64,000 bases of DNA, from assembly GCA_001770935.1 (NCBI GenBank), contig MESI01000124.1, forward strand, positions 41,205 through 105,204, in the 5' to 3' direction. Of the stretch, positions 8,790-17,993 are shown piece by piece. A program made the position numbers and the translations under genes. The stretch comes from Burkholderiales bacterium RIFCSPLOWO2_12_FULL_61_40. GTDB lineage: Bacteria > Pseudomonadota > Gammaproteobacteria > Burkholderiales > Burkholderiaceae_C. The notes below the pieces were generated by a model. That model made no database searches. It was given only the letters and a program-made list of their open reading frames with translations, and was not told the DNA's origin. How positions within the stretch are numbered: position 1 is the stretch's first letter; each line of letters starts with the position of its first letter.

Positions 8790-9719
8790 TCAAACACGGT
8801 CAATGATTTTTTCGCCAAACAAGCCCTGGGGCCTAAACAGCAGAAACACCAGGGCCAGCACATAGGCAAACCAGATCTCGATACCACCGCCCACATAGGG
8901 GCCAAGGAACACCTCGGACAATTTTTCGCCGACGCCAATGATCAGCCCGCCCACAATGGCGCCCGGCACGGAGGTCAAGCCACCCAAAATCACGACCGGC
9001 AGTGCACGCAGCGCCACCGTGGTCAGCGAAAACTGCACCCCCAGTTTGCTGCCCCAGATCATGCCGGCCACCAGTGCCACCACGCCCGCCACACACCACA
9101 CAATGACCCAGATGCGGTTCAGGGGAATACCGATACTTTGTGCCGCCTGGTGGTCGTCCGCCACCGCCCGCAGGGCGCGGCCGGTGGCCGTTTTCTGGAA
9201 AAAGACGCTGAGCAGGGCCACCAGCACGGCGGCGATGACGGCCGCATACAGGTCTTCCTTGTTGATCAGGACACCGCCTTCAAACATATTTTCAAAGGCG
9301 AAGATGGGGTCTTTGGGCATGCCAATGTCGATCTTGTAGATGTCACTGCCAAAAATAGTCTGGCCAATGCCGTCCAGAAAATAGCTGATGCCCAGGGTGG
9401 CCATCAGCAAGGTCGTGCCTTCCTGGTTCACCAAATGGCGTAGCACCAGGCGTTCAATCACCCAGGCCACCACAAACATCAGGGCACCGGCCCCGACAAA
9501 CGCCAAGGTATTGGCGGCAATGGGATGGGTGATACCCGTCATGGCCGGAATCCACTCCGCCAGGCGCGCCATGGACAAGGCGGCAAACAGCACCATGGCC
9601 CCTTGCGCAAAGTTGAACACGCCCGATGCCTTGTAGATCAGTACAAAGCCCAGTGCCACCAGGGAATACAACATGCCGGCCATCAGGCCACCCAGCAATG
9701 TTTCAAGAAAAAATGCCAT
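8790..9719 (-). CDS. livH: ABC importer permease, LivH type
   Basis: A 309-residue inner-membrane permease with eight or so hydrophobic helices. It has the LivH features: GLMAGMLYSLVALGFVLIYKASGVFNFAQGAM at the N-terminus, the EAA-like loop GRALRAVADDHQAAQSIGIPLNRI, and the conserved end GLFGEKIIDRV. I use ATG 9719, which follows GGGGGAGC; the frame extends 15 codons further up without a site. It lies between livG and livM in the operon. Confidence 0.92.
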   Translation of the reverse strand: MAFFLETLLGGLMAGMLYSLVALGFVLIYKASGVFNFAQGAMVLFAALSMARLAEWIPAMTGITHPIAANTLAFVGAGALMFVVAWVIERLVLRHLVNQEGTTLLMATLGISYFLDGIGQTIFGSDIYKIDIGMPKDPIFAFENMFEGGVLINKEDLYAAVIAAVLVALLSVFFQKTATGRALRAVADDHQAAQSIGIPLNRIWVIVWCVAGVVALVAGMIWGSKLGVQFSLTTVALRALPVVILGGLTSVPGAIVGGLIIGVGEKLSEVFLGPYVGGGIEIWFAYVLALVFLLFRPQGLFGEKIIDRV

Positions 9720-9728
9720 GCTAAATGC

Positions 9729-9840
9729 TCCCCCCCGTTGCTTGCTCACTGCGTGTAGCCGCATCCCCCCCCAAGGGGGCGATGCCAGAGGCCCGGCAAA
9801 GCCGGTTCCACGGCATCCCTGAAAGACGCCCCTGCGGCGC
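9729..9840 (-). repeat. GC-rich palindromic intergenic repeat, copy B
   Basis: In the livG-livH gap the minus strand carries the same block order as copy A: a CTTTCAGGGATGCCGTGG lead, an ACCGGCTTTGCCGG hairpin, GCCCCCTTGGGGGG, then CACGCAGTGAGCAAGC and a G-run that runs into the livH ribosome-binding site. The element therefore supplies part of the translation signal of livH. Confidence 0.72.
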
Positions 9841-9874
9841 GGTCTGTGTTTGTATGTACATGGTTATTGCTCGT

Positions 9875-10660
9875 TCAGTGTGAAGTGCCTAAGTAGGCGC
9901 TGATCACTTCTTCGTTGTTGCGTACTTCGTCGGGGGTTCCATCCCCGATCTTCTTGCCGTAGTCCAGCACCACCACGCGGTCGGAGATGTCCATCACCAC
10001 GCCCATGTCGTGTTCGATCAAGACCACGGTGGTGCCGAATTCGTCGTTGACATCCAGCACAAAGCGGCACATGTCCTGCTTCTCTTCCACATTCATGCCC
10101 GCCATCGGTTCATCCAACAGCAGCACCTGCGGCTCCATGGCCAGCGCGCGACCCAGGTCCACCCGCTTTTGCAGGCCGTAGGGCAACTGGCCCACCGGGG
10201 TTTTGCGGTAGGCCTGGATTTCCAGGAAGTCGATGATGCGTTCCACCGCCTCGCGGTGCTGGAACTCCTCGCGCTGGGCGGGGCCGATGCGCAGGGCCTG
10301 CATCAGCAGGTTGCTTTTGATCTTGAGGTTGCGCCCGGACATGATGTTGTCCAGCACACTCATGCCCTTGAACAGCGCCAGGTTCTGAAAGGTGCGGCCA
10401 ATGCCCATGGTCGCCACCTGGTGGCTGTCCATGTGTTTGAACTCCTTGCCACGGAAAGTGATGGAGCCCTGCTGGGGCGTATAGACACCGTTGATGCAGT
10501 TGAGCATGGAGCTCTTGCCTGCACCGTTGGGTCCGATGATGGAGCGGATCTCGTGTTCGCGCACATCAAAGGAAATGTCGGTCAGCGCCTTGACGCCGCC
10601 GAAGCTCAGGGAGATGTTGTGGACGGCAAGAATGACGTCGCCGATTTTTTTAGTTGCCAT
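9875..10660 (-). CDS. livG: ABC importer ATPase, LivG type
   Basis: A 261-residue ATPase with Walker A GPNGAGKS near residue 43, Walker B VLLLDEPMAGMN, switch histidine in LIEHDMGVVMDISD, and the LivG signature variant LPYGLQKRVDLGRAL. It begins 36 bp downstream of the acyl-CoA synthetase gene in the same operon. It should form a heterodimer with the LivF-type protein at 5217-6029 to power the importer. Confidence 0.92.
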   Translation of the reverse strand: MATKKIGDVILAVHNISLSFGGVKALTDISFDVREHEIRSIIGPNGAGKSSMLNCINGVYTPQQGSITFRGKEFKHMDSHQVATMGIGRTFQNLALFKGMSVLDNIMSGRNLKIKSNLLMQALRIGPAQREEFQHREAVERIIDFLEIQAYRKTPVGQLPYGLQKRVDLGRALAMEPQVLLLDEPMAGMNVEEKQDMCRFVLDVNDEFGTTVVLIEHDMGVVMDISDRVVVLDYGKKIGDGTPDEVRNNEEVISAYLGTSH

Positions 10661-10695
10661 GGTGCTTAAGTGTTGCTTTGCGGGACAGACCGCGG

Positions 10696-12672
10696 CTACG
10701 CGGCGCGAGCAAGCCCTGTCCTCAACTGATCAGAGGCCTTGACCGGGGTGAATGTCCTGGCGTCGTCCAGCCGTAGCGTGGCACTGACTCTGCCGGTGCG
10801 CCCGTCTTCGAACTTGACCACGGTTTCGATGAACTGCGATGTTTTTCCGCCGTACAGGGCATCGATCAGCACGTCGTACTTCTCGGCAATAAAGCCCCGG
10901 CGGACCTTGTTGGTGCGGGTCAACTCGCCGTCGTCGGCGTCCAGCTCTTTGTGCAGCACCAGAAAACGGCTGACCTGCGATCCCGCCAACATGGTGTCCG
11001 CGCTGAGGTCGGCGTTGACTTTCTCGACACACTCCTTGATCAACTGGTACACCTCGCTTTTTTGCGCCAGATCGGTGTAACCGGCATAGGGCAGGTTGCG
11101 CCGTTCGGCCCAATTGCCCACGGCGTCGAAGTCGATGTTGATCATGACGCAGACCTTTTCACGGCCATCCCCATAGGCCACGACCTCTTTGATGTGCGAG
11201 AAGAACTTGAGTTTGTTCTCCACATACTTGGGGGCGAACATGGCGCCATCGTTGGCACCGCCCTTGATGCGGCCCACGTCTTTCACACGGTCAATGATCT
11301 TAAGGTGGCCGTGCGCGTCAATAAAGCCGGCATCGCTGGTGTGGTACCAGCCGTCTGCGCTGAGCACCTCGGCGGTGGCTTCCGGGTTTTTGAAATATTC
11401 CTTGAGCAAGCCCGGGGATTTGACCAAAATTTCACCGTTGTCAGCCACCTTGATCTCCACCCCGACGCAGGGCACGCCCACGGTGTCGGCACGTGCTTCG
11501 TGGTCGGGCTGCAGGCACACGAACACAGCGGTTTCGGTGGAGCCGTACAACTGCTTCAGGTTGATGCCGATGGAGCGGTAGAAGGTAAACAAATCGGGGC
11601 CGATCGCCTCGCCTGCGGTGTAGGCCACCCGCACCCGGCTGAACCCCAGGTTGTTGCGCAGGGGGCCGTAGACCAATCCATTGCCCAGGGAGTACAACAT
11701 GCGGTCCATCAGGCCGACATCCTTGCCATCCATCAGCGCGGGGCCGACCCGCTTCGCTACGTCCATGAAGTAATGGAACATGCCGCGCTTGAGGGTACCC
11801 GCGTCTTCCATGCGGATCATCACGCTGGTGAGCAGACCTTCAAACACCCGCGGCGGGGCAAAGTAGTAGGTGGGGCCGATTTCCTTGAGGTCGATGGTGA
11901 CCGTAGCGGCTGATTCGGGGCAATTCACCACGTAGCCGCTGACCAGCCACTGCGCATACGAAAAAATGTTTTGCCCAATCCAGGCCGGAGGCAGGTAGGC
12001 CAGCACTTCATCCGCGCCGGTCAACTTGTCAAAGTCGGCACCGGCCTTGGCGCGGTTGAGCAAGCTGTTGTGGGTGTGCACCACCCCTTTGGGGTTGCCG
12101 GTGGTGCCCGAGGTGAAGAACATGGCCGCCACGTCATCGGGCTTGGCCTTGGCTGCCTCGGTGCTCAGAAAGTCCGGGTGCATGACGGAAAACGCTTTGC
12201 CCGAGGCCAGCAGCTCATCCACCGAGGCCAGCCCCGGCTCGTCGTAGTTGCGCATGCCACGGGGGTCATCAAAAAAGAGGTGCGCCAGTTGCGGGCATTG
12301 CTCGCGAATTTCGAGCAGCTTGTCGACCTGCTCCTGGTCTTCCGCAAAAGCAAAACGCACATCGGCGTTGTTGATCGGGAAGATGCACTCCAGCGCCGCC
12401 GCATCCTGGTACAGGGGAATGGGAATGGCCCCCAGCGCTTGCACGGCCAGCATGGTGGCATACAGGCGCGGGCGGTTGGCCCCCACCACCACCATGTGCT
12501 CCCCGCGACACAACCCCGCCTGGTGCAGGCCCGCGGCCAGGTGCTGCACCATAGTGGCCATATCGGCCCAGGAGAGCGATTGCCAAATACCGTATTCCTT
12601 TTCGCGCATGGCGGCAGCCGTAGGGCGGCTGCTTGCATGCTGCAGTAAAAGTTGAGGAAAAGTCGTTTGCAT
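10696..12672 (-). CDS. AMP-forming long-chain-type acyl-CoA synthetase
   Basis: A 658-residue AMP-binding enzyme with the P-loop motif FFTSGTTGNPKGVVHTHNS near residue 188, the YGSTETAVF motif, and WYHTSDAGFIDAHGHLKIIDRVKD near the hinge. The length and long C-terminal domain fit the long-chain/FAA1-like branch. It is the promoter-proximal gene of the operon leading into livGHM, the binding protein, livF and a second (PaaK-like) ligase. Two ligases around one importer suggest capture and CoA activation of an organic acid. A Crp/Fnr gene is divergent. The substrate is unresolved. Confidence 0.88.
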   Translation of the reverse strand: MQTTFPQLLLQHASSRPTAAAMREKEYGIWQSLSWADMATMVQHLAAGLHQAGLCRGEHMVVVGANRPRLYATMLAVQALGAIPIPLYQDAAALECIFPINNADVRFAFAEDQEQVDKLLEIREQCPQLAHLFFDDPRGMRNYDEPGLASVDELLASGKAFSVMHPDFLSTEAAKAKPDDVAAMFFTSGTTGNPKGVVHTHNSLLNRAKAGADFDKLTGADEVLAYLPPAWIGQNIFSYAQWLVSGYVVNCPESAATVTIDLKEIGPTYYFAPPRVFEGLLTSVMIRMEDAGTLKRGMFHYFMDVAKRVGPALMDGKDVGLMDRMLYSLGNGLVYGPLRNNLGFSRVRVAYTAGEAIGPDLFTFYRSIGINLKQLYGSTETAVFVCLQPDHEARADTVGVPCVGVEIKVADNGEILVKSPGLLKEYFKNPEATAEVLSADGWYHTSDAGFIDAHGHLKIIDRVKDVGRIKGGANDGAMFAPKYVENKLKFFSHIKEVVAYGDGREKVCVMINIDFDAVGNWAERRNLPYAGYTDLAQKSEVYQLIKECVEKVNADLSADTMLAGSQVSRFLVLHKELDADDGELTRTNKVRRGFIAEKYDVLIDALYGGKTSQFIETVVKFEDGRTGRVSATLRLDDARTFTPVKASDQLRTGLARAA

Positions 12673-12743
12673 CCCGAATCCTTGTCACCGTGTCTCGCCC
12701 GTCATAAGCCCTGTTGCATGCAAAAGGGCGCTGGTATGGCCGC

Positions 12744-12789
12744 AATTATTAGCCACGAGTTTGACGTCAAGTTGTCATTTGAACGACAA
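12744..12789 (-). promoter_or_regulatory. Candidate promoter and Crp/Fnr-type operator for the CoA-ligase/liv operon
   Basis: The 188-bp divergent region holds an imperfect inverted repeat at 12772-12789 (TTGTC, 8 bases, GACAA). Read on the minus strand it abuts a TTGACG hexamer (12765-12770) and, 15 bases on, ATAATT (12744-12749), a poor but possible promoter. An operator touching the -35 box is the usual place for a Crp-type activator, and a Crp/Fnr gene starts 70 bp away. This is inference from position and symmetry. Confidence 0.4.
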
Positions 12790-12860
12790 TTCACGCAAAA
12801 CTCAGTAGGTGTTTTCCCTTCACTTATCGCCAACTTACAGCGCTTCGCCATCACTTGCCC

Positions 12861-13577
12861 ATGCACCCCGACAATCCGCTCTACCAACGCCGCCGCAGCC
12901 CTACAGCGACCGAACTTGACGCCATTCCGTGGATTCAATTGCTCGCAGCACCTGAGCGCGAGCGCGCGGTGGACGACCTGAAAATCGCCGATGCCTGCCC
13001 CGGCGACTACATCTGCCGCATGGGCCGCCCCGTCACCTACTGGTTTGGCGTGGTGGATGGCCTGCTCAAGATGAGCAGCGACACAGCAGAAGGCCAGACC
13101 ATGACCTTCACCGGCGTCCCGCCGGGCGGCTGGTTTGGCGAAGGCACCGCCATGAAACGGGAAACCTACCGCTACAACATCCAGGCCCTGCGCAAAAGCC
13201 TGGTTGCGGGTTTGCATGTGGACACCTTCCACTGGCTGCTGGACCACTCGATTGGCTTCAACCGCTTTGTCATGAACCAGCTCAACGAGCGCCTGGGCCA
13301 GTTCATCGCGGCGCGCGAAATCGACCGCATGACCAATCCCAATATCCGCGTGGCGCGCAGCCTGGCCACCCTGTTCAATCCGGTGCTCTACCCCGGCGTG
13401 GGGGCGGTGCTACGCATCACCCAGCAGGAACTGGCCTACCTGGTGGGCCTGTCGCGCCAGCGCGTGAACGAGGCGCTGACCGTGCTGGCCGAGCAGGGCT
13501 CCATCCGCGTGGAATACGGCGGTTTGCGGGTGCTGGACCTGCAGGCCTTGCGCTCCCAGGTTTTTCAAGGAAAATAG
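12861..13577 (+). CDS. Crp/Fnr-family transcriptional regulator
   Basis: A 238-residue regulator: an N-terminal cyclic-nucleotide-binding-like beta barrel (residues about 35-130, including GGWFGEGTAMKRETY), a long dimerisation helix, and a C-terminal winged HTH containing TQQELAYLVGLSRQRVNEALTVL. It lacks the N-terminal cysteine cluster of oxygen-sensing Fnr, so the effector is probably not an Fe-S cluster. ATG 12861 is used; an in-frame TTG lies two codons upstream and neither has a strong ribosome site. It is divergent from the acyl-CoA synthetase/liv operon and is the natural candidate to control it. Confidence 0.88.
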   Translation: MHPDNPLYQRRRSPTATELDAIPWIQLLAAPERERAVDDLKIADACPGDYICRMGRPVTYWFGVVDGLLKMSSDTAEGQTMTFTGVPPGGWFGEGTAMKRETYRYNIQALRKSLVAGLHVDTFHWLLDHSIGFNRFVMNQLNERLGQFIAAREIDRMTNPNIRVARSLATLFNPVLYPGVGAVLRITQQELAYLVGLSRQRVNEALTVLAEQGSIRVEYGGLRVLDLQALRSQVFQGK

Positions 13578-13581
13578 GCCC

Positions 13582-13627
13582 AAAGCCCCCGTAAAATATG
13601 CGCAAGCAGCTACGAAATTTATAGCAA
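13582..13627 (+). repeat. Dispersed short repeat, copy 2
   Basis: AAAGCCCCCGTAAAATATG, then CGCAAGCAGCTA, an AT spacer and ATAGCAA ending directly before the ATG at 13628. It fills the whole gap between the Crp/Fnr gene and the pseudouridine synthase gene, so the latter has no conventional Shine-Dalgarno sequence outside the element. Confidence 0.8.
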
Positions 13628-14596
13628 ATGACCGATTCAACCGATTCCAACCGCCCTCCCGTATTCCGCCGCGCAGCCCCCCCACCAGGGCGCGCGCCCA
13701 GCCCCCGCGCGGGCCTGCCCGCAGGACAATCCAACACGGCGGCCCTCGGTCCCAACGGCACACTGCGGCTGAACAAACGCATGGCCGAACTGGGCCTGGC
13801 GTCCCGGCGCGAGGCCGACGAGTGGATTGCCAAGGGCTGGGTCAAGGTCAACGGCGAAGTGGCCACCATGGGCATGCAAGTCAACCCCAATGTGCGCATC
13901 GAGATCCACAAGCAGGCCCAGGGCCAGCAGGCCAACCAGGTCACGGTGCTGATCAACAAACCCCTGGGCCTGGTCAGCGGCCAGGCCGAAGACGGCCACC
14001 TGCCCGCCATCACCCTGGTGCAGCCGCACAACCGCTGGGACGAGGACAACGCCCGCTTCTTCTTCCACCCCAAACAACTGCAAAGCCTGGTGCCCGCCGG
14101 GCGGCTGGACATCGACTCCACCGGCCTGCTGGTGCTCACGCAAGACGGCCGCGTGGCCCGTCAGCTGATTGGTGAAGAGGCAGTGATGGAGAAGGAATAT
14201 CTGGTGCGGGTGGTCTACACCGGCACCGAAAACGCGGCCGCCGCCAATTCCGCCGCGGCCACCTACGGCGGCAAACCCACGCAGCTCAGCCGCATTGACG
14301 ACGACGACCCGGTGAGCACCGATGTGCAGTCGGTTTTTCCGGCCGACAAGCTGCGCCTGCTGCGCCACGGACTGAGCCTGGACGGCCAGGCCCTGAAGCC
14401 CGCCAAGGTCACCTGGCAAAACCCCGAGCAATTGCGCGTGGTGCTGACCGAAGGCAAAAAACGCCAGATCCGCCGCATGTGTGAACTGGTGGGCCTGAAG
14501 GTGGTGGGCCTCAAGCGGGTGCGTATCGGCAATGTGATGCTGGGCAACCTGCCCCTGGGCCAATGGCGCTACCTGGCGCCACACGAGCGGTTTTAA
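13628..14596 (+). CDS. rRNA pseudouridine synthase (RluB/RluF type)
   Basis: A 322-residue enzyme: a proline-rich, basic N-terminal extension (residues 1-40), an S4 RNA-binding domain (LNKRMAELGLASRREADEWI...VKVNG), then a RsuA/RluB-type catalytic domain with the aspartate motif GRLDIDSTGLLVLTQDG and the conserved GKKRQIRRMCELVGL. Such enzymes isomerise specific uridines in large-subunit rRNA. The insertion around the alanine-rich stretch at residues 197-215 is longer than I would expect. Which uridine is modified cannot be told. It starts immediately after a dispersed repeat. Confidence 0.85.
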   Translation: MTDSTDSNRPPVFRRAAPPPGRAPSPRAGLPAGQSNTAALGPNGTLRLNKRMAELGLASRREADEWIAKGWVKVNGEVATMGMQVNPNVRIEIHKQAQGQQANQVTVLINKPLGLVSGQAEDGHLPAITLVQPHNRWDEDNARFFFHPKQLQSLVPAGRLDIDSTGLLVLTQDGRVARQLIGEEAVMEKEYLVRVVYTGTENAAAANSAAATYGGKPTQLSRIDDDDPVSTDVQSVFPADKLRLLRHGLSLDGQALKPAKVTWQNPEQLRVVLTEGKKRQIRRMCELVGLKVVGLKRVRIGNVMLGNLPLGQWRYLAPHERF

Positions 14597-14608
14597 CGCC
14601 CTGGGCCG

Positions 14609-14824
14609 TTACAAGCCCGTGGGCACCGTGTCTTCAAAATCCGGGCCTTGGGGTTCATCGTCTTTGCAGGCATCCTCGGCCCTGACCAGATCTTCCCAGC
14701 GGCTCCAGGCCGTGTCTGTATTGCTCTCCACCACCTCGGGCTGTGGCAAGGGGTCCAGGAGCGGATCGTAGGTTTTGACCGTTGTTGCAGATGGAGCCGC
14801 GGGGTTCGAATCAGTCGGGTTCAT
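14609..14824 (-). CDS. Small hypothetical acidic protein
   Basis: A 71-residue, acidic, proline-containing protein (MNPTDSNPAAPSATTVKTYD...) with no signal peptide or membrane helix. The ATG at 14824 has a strong GAGGAG site 8 bases upstream, which supports real translation. It is convergent with the pseudouridine synthase gene and divergent from htpG. No family is recognised. Confidence 0.6.
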   Translation of the reverse strand: MNPTDSNPAAPSATTVKTYDPLLDPLPQPEVVESNTDTAWSRWEDLVRAEDACKDDEPQGPDFEDTVPTGL

Positions 14825-14941
14825 GGTGGTAACTCCTCAACGTCCTGCGATGGGCCAAAATGTAGACGATCCCGAACGCCACCGGGGTCTCGCATGGTAT
14901 TACCCCTGCGCCGGACTCCAATTTGAATCCGCCAGGGGGCT

Positions 14942-14970
14942 CTTGAATCCCGCCCCTATCGCCCATAATT
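14942..14970 (+). promoter_or_regulatory. Sigma-32-like heat-shock promoter of htpG
   Basis: CTTGAAT (14942-14948), a 13-base spacer, and CCCATAATT (14962-14970) match the heat-shock consensus CTTGAAA ... CCCCATnT closely. It lies about 65 bp upstream of the htpG start, the expected place. Confidence 0.75.
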
Positions 14971-15033
14971 GCGGGTTGACCGCGGCACAGTCTTTGCGCG
15001 CGGAATCCGTTTTTTTGAGACCTTTCTTTACCC

Positions 15034-17037
15034 ATGACCAAACAAACCCATTCCTTCCAGGCCGAAGTTGCACAGTTGCTGCACCTCGTCACCCACTCCC
15101 TGTACTCCAACAAGGAAATTTTTCTGCGCGAGCTGATCTCCAACGCGTCGGACGCCTGCGACAAACTGCGGTTTGAAGCCATCAACGACGGCGGCCTGTA
15201 CGAGAACGACTCCGAACTGAAGGTCAAAGTCACCTTCGACAAAGACGCCAAAACGCTCACCATCACCGACAACGGCATCGGCATGAGCGCGCAGGAGGCC
15301 ATCGACCACCTGGGCACCATCGCCAAGAGCGGCACCAAGGATTTCGTCAGCAAACTGAGCGGCGACCAGAAGGCCGACTCCCAGCTCATCGGCCAGTTCG
15401 GCGTGGGCTTTTACTCCGGCTTTATCGTGGCCGACAAGATCACCGTCGAGTCCCGCCGCGCGGGCATGCAAGAGTCTGAGGGCGTGCGCTGGATCAGCGG
15501 TGGCGCGGGCGACTTCGAGGTGGAAACTATTCACCGCCCGGCCCGTGGCACCAGCGTTATCCTGCACCTGCGCGACGACGCCATGGACTACGCCAGTGCC
15601 TGGAAGCTCAAAAGCATCATCGGCAAATACTCCGACCACATCAGCCTGCCCATCCTCATGGAAAAGGAAGAGTGGAAAGACGGCGAACTGATCAACCCCA
15701 GCGACGAGCAAGGCGGCCGCCAACCCGGTGGCATGGTCAAGACCGGCGAGTGGGAAACCGCCAACAAGGGCAACGCCATCTGGGCGCGCGCCAAGAAAGA
15801 CATCACGCAAGAGCAGTACACCGAGTTCTACAAACAGATCAGCCACGACTTTGAAGCGCCGCTGGCCCACACCCACAACCGCGTGGAAGGCAGCACCGAG
15901 TACACGCAGCTGCTGTACATCCCCAGCAAAGCGCCCATGGACCTGTTCAACCGCGAGAAATCGGCCGGCATCAAGCTCTACGTCAAACGCGTCTTCATCA
16001 TGGACGACGCCGAAGCGCTCTTGCCTACCTACCTGCGCTTTGTCAAAGGCGTGGTCGACTCGGCCGACCTGCCCCTGAACGTGTCACGCGAGTTGCTGCA
16101 GGAAAGCCGCGACGTCAAAGCCATCCGCGAAGGCTGCACCAAGCGGGTCCTGGGCATGCTGGAAGATTTGGCCAAACACGACAAGCTGCCCGAGGCCGCT
16201 ACCGAAGGGGCATCCGCATCCGCCGATGGCGTGACCGACGTGCTGAGCGCCGAGGAAAAAGCCGAGGCCGAAGCCAACGCTGGCAAGTACACCAAGTTCT
16301 ATGCCGAATTTGGCGCGGTGCTCAAGGAAGGCCTGGGCGAAGACTTCGCCAACAAGGAACGCCTGTCCAAGCTCTTGCGCTTTGCCTCCAGCACCACCGA
16401 CACCGCCACCGTGGGCCTGGCCGACTACAAGGCGCGCATGAAAGAAGGCCAGGAAGCCATCTACTACATCACCGCCGACACGGCGGCTGCCGCCAAAAAC
16501 AGCCCACAGCTCGAAGTGTTCAAGAAAAAGGGCATCGAAGTGCTCCTGATGACGGACCGCGTGGACGAGTGGGCGCTGAACTACCTGCACGACTTCGACG
16601 GCACGCCGCTGCAAAGCGTGGCCAAGGGCGCGGTCGATCTGGGCAAGCTGCAAGACGAAGCCGAGAAGAAAGCAGCCGAAGAAGCGGCTGAAACCTTCAA
16701 GCCCCTGCTCGCCAAGCTGAAAGAAGCGCTGAAAGACAAGGCCGAAGACGTGCGCGTGACCACCCGCCTGGTGGACAGCGCCGCCTGCCTGGTGGTGCAA
16801 GACGACGGCATGAGCACCCAGCTCGCCCGCATGCTCAAGCAGGCCGGCCAGGCCGCGCCCGATGTCAAGCCGGTGCTGGAAGTGAACGCCGAACACCCCC
16901 TGGTGAAAAAGCTGGACGGCTCGGTGCACTTCCACGACCTGGCCCACATCCTGTTCGACCAGGCGCTGCTGGCCGAAGGCGGCCTGCCGGCCGACCCGGC
17001 GGCGTATGTGAAGCGGGTGAATGCGCTGCTGGTGTGA
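15034..17037 (+). CDS. htpG: Hsp90-family chaperone HtpG
   Basis: A 667-residue bacterial Hsp90: N-terminal GHKL ATPase domain ([46 protein letters not shown]), a middle client domain with [11 protein letters not shown], and a C-terminal dimerisation domain ending in VKRVNALLV. It is an ATP-driven cytosolic chaperone. The length is somewhat above the 624-635 typical for gammaproteobacteria, due to inserts such as an alanine-rich loop near residues 390-410. Its last 81 bp are duplicated, with a stop, at 20753-20833, on the far side of an RNA-repair cassette. Confidence 0.97.
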   Translation: MTKQTHSFQAEVAQLLHLVTHSLYSNKEIFLRELISNASDACDKLRFEAINDGGLYENDSELKVKVTFDKDAKTLTITDNGIGMSAQEAIDHLGTIAKSGTKDFVSKLSGDQKADSQLIGQFGVGFYSGFIVADKITVESRRAGMQESEGVRWISGGAGDFEVETIHRPARGTSVILHLRDDAMDYASAWKLKSIIGKYSDHISLPILMEKEEWKDGELINPSDEQGGRQPGGMVKTGEWETANKGNAIWARAKKDITQEQYTEFYKQISHDFEAPLAHTHNRVEGSTEYTQLLYIPSKAPMDLFNREKSAGIKLYVKRVFIMDDAEALLPTYLRFVKGVVDSADLPLNVSRELLQESRDVKAIREGCTKRVLGMLEDLAKHDKLPEAATEGASASADGVTDVLSAEEKAEAEANAGKYTKFYAEFGAVLKEGLGEDFANKERLSKLLRFASSTTDTATVGLADYKARMKEGQEAIYYITADTAAAAKNSPQLEVFKKKGIEVLLMTDRVDEWALNYLHDFDGTPLQSVAKGAVDLGKLQDEAEKKAAEEAAETFKPLLAKLKEALKDKAEDVRVTTRLVDSAACLVVQDDGMSTQLARMLKQAGQAAPDVKPVLEVNAEHPLVKKLDGSVHFHDLAHILFDQALLAEGGLPADPAAYVKRVNALLV

Positions 17038-17070
17038 TTTTTTGGCGGTCAAATCGACCGCTAGCTAGCG

Positions 17071-17106
17071 CCTGCATTGCGCAGGCAGCTACTTAATTGG
17101 TAGCAA
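17071..17106 (+). repeat. Dispersed short repeat, copy 3
   Basis: CTGCATTGCGCAGGCAGCTA, AT spacer, GTAGCAA, lying between the htpG stop and its terminator. The equivalent place after the duplicated htpG end holds copy 4, so these two copies were probably duplicated together with the htpG tail. Confidence 0.72.
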
Positions 17107-17118
17107 GTGATGCAAGAG

Positions 17119-17154
17119 AAGCCCCGCCAGTGGTGACACCGGCGGGGCTTTTGT
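17119..17154 (+). terminator. Rho-independent terminator after htpG
   Basis: A 10-bp perfect stem, AAGCCCCGCC (17119-17128) with GGCGGGGCTT (17141-17150), followed by a short T-rich run. The terminator after the duplicated htpG end at 20914 has a similar stem. Confidence 0.85.
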
Positions 17155-17200
17155 TTGGACCTCATACTGAGCATGAGTCCACACAGACTAGGATATCTCA

Positions 17201-17989
17201 ATGATTTCAACAAACGTACGCAGGGAAGTTCTGCATCGCCTGCGAGTGGCTGAATCCGAGCACCACACCAAGGTATTACTTGCCATTGAGTCAGGTAGCC
17301 GGGCATGGGGCTTTGCCTCACCGAATAGCGATTACGACGCCCGCTTCATTTATGTTCATCCGCCGGAGTGGTACTTGTCGGTGGGTTTGGAGGAAAAGCG
17401 CGATGTGATCGAGTACCCCATCGTGGACGACATGGATATCAATGGATGGGACTTGCGTAAAGCACTGCGCCTGTTTTCCAAGTCGAATCCTGGCTTTGTG
17501 GAGTGGATCCAGTCTCCCATCCTCTATGAGCGGGCAGGCGCGTTTCACGCAAAAGCGTTGGAGCTACTTCCAGAGGTCTATTCCGTTGAAAGTGGCATCT
17601 ACCACTACCGCAGCATGGCCAAGACCAATTACAGGGGCTACCTGCAAACGGATCAGGTGCCGCTCAAGAAGTACTTTTACGTGCTGCGGCCCTTGCTCTC
17701 GGTACGTTGGCTGGAGCACAACCAAACACCTGCGCCCATTGAGTTTCAGCGCCTATTGGAATTCGTTGAAGGCGAAGAGGGATTGGACACGGCAATCCAT
17801 GATTTGCTCGCATTGAAACGGGAATCACCAGAGCTCGGACTTTCGCCCCAAGTAGCGCCCATTCAAAAATTCATCGAGCGCGAGCTGGAGCGGCTTGAAC
17901 GGTTCTCTCCTGTTCGCCATGACCGATCAGACGTGGAGCCCTTGTTGTCGGATCTGTTTCGCAAGGTGCTGAAAGAAACTTGGGGGTAA
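17201..17989 (+). CDS. RlaP-like nucleotidyltransferase (polymerase-beta superfamily)
   Basis: A 262-residue predicted nucleotidyltransferase. GSRAWGF (residues 32-38) and SDYDAR with the paired acidic residues D44 and D46 form the NTase active site; the all-helical second half contains YHYRSMAKTNYRGYL. This is the COG3541/RlaP group, which comparative genomics places in RNA-repair operons with RtcB-type ligases. The same company is seen here, with rtcB and prfH downstream. Its codon choice looks more AT-rich by eye than htpG, as does the next gene's. An end-healing or nucleotide-adding role is inferred. Four bp separate it from the immunity-like gene. Confidence 0.72.
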   Translation: MISTNVRREVLHRLRVAESEHHTKVLLAIESGSRAWGFASPNSDYDARFIYVHPPEWYLSVGLEEKRDVIEYPIVDDMDINGWDLRKALRLFSKSNPGFVEWIQSPILYERAGAFHAKALELLPEVYSVESGIYHYRSMAKTNYRGYLQTDQVPLKKYFYVLRPLLSVRWLEHNQTPAPIEFQRLLEFVEGEEGLDTAIHDLLALKRESPELGLSPQVAPIQKFIERELERLERFSPVRHDRSDVEPLLSDLFRKVLKETWG

Positions 17990-17993
17990 AGCC

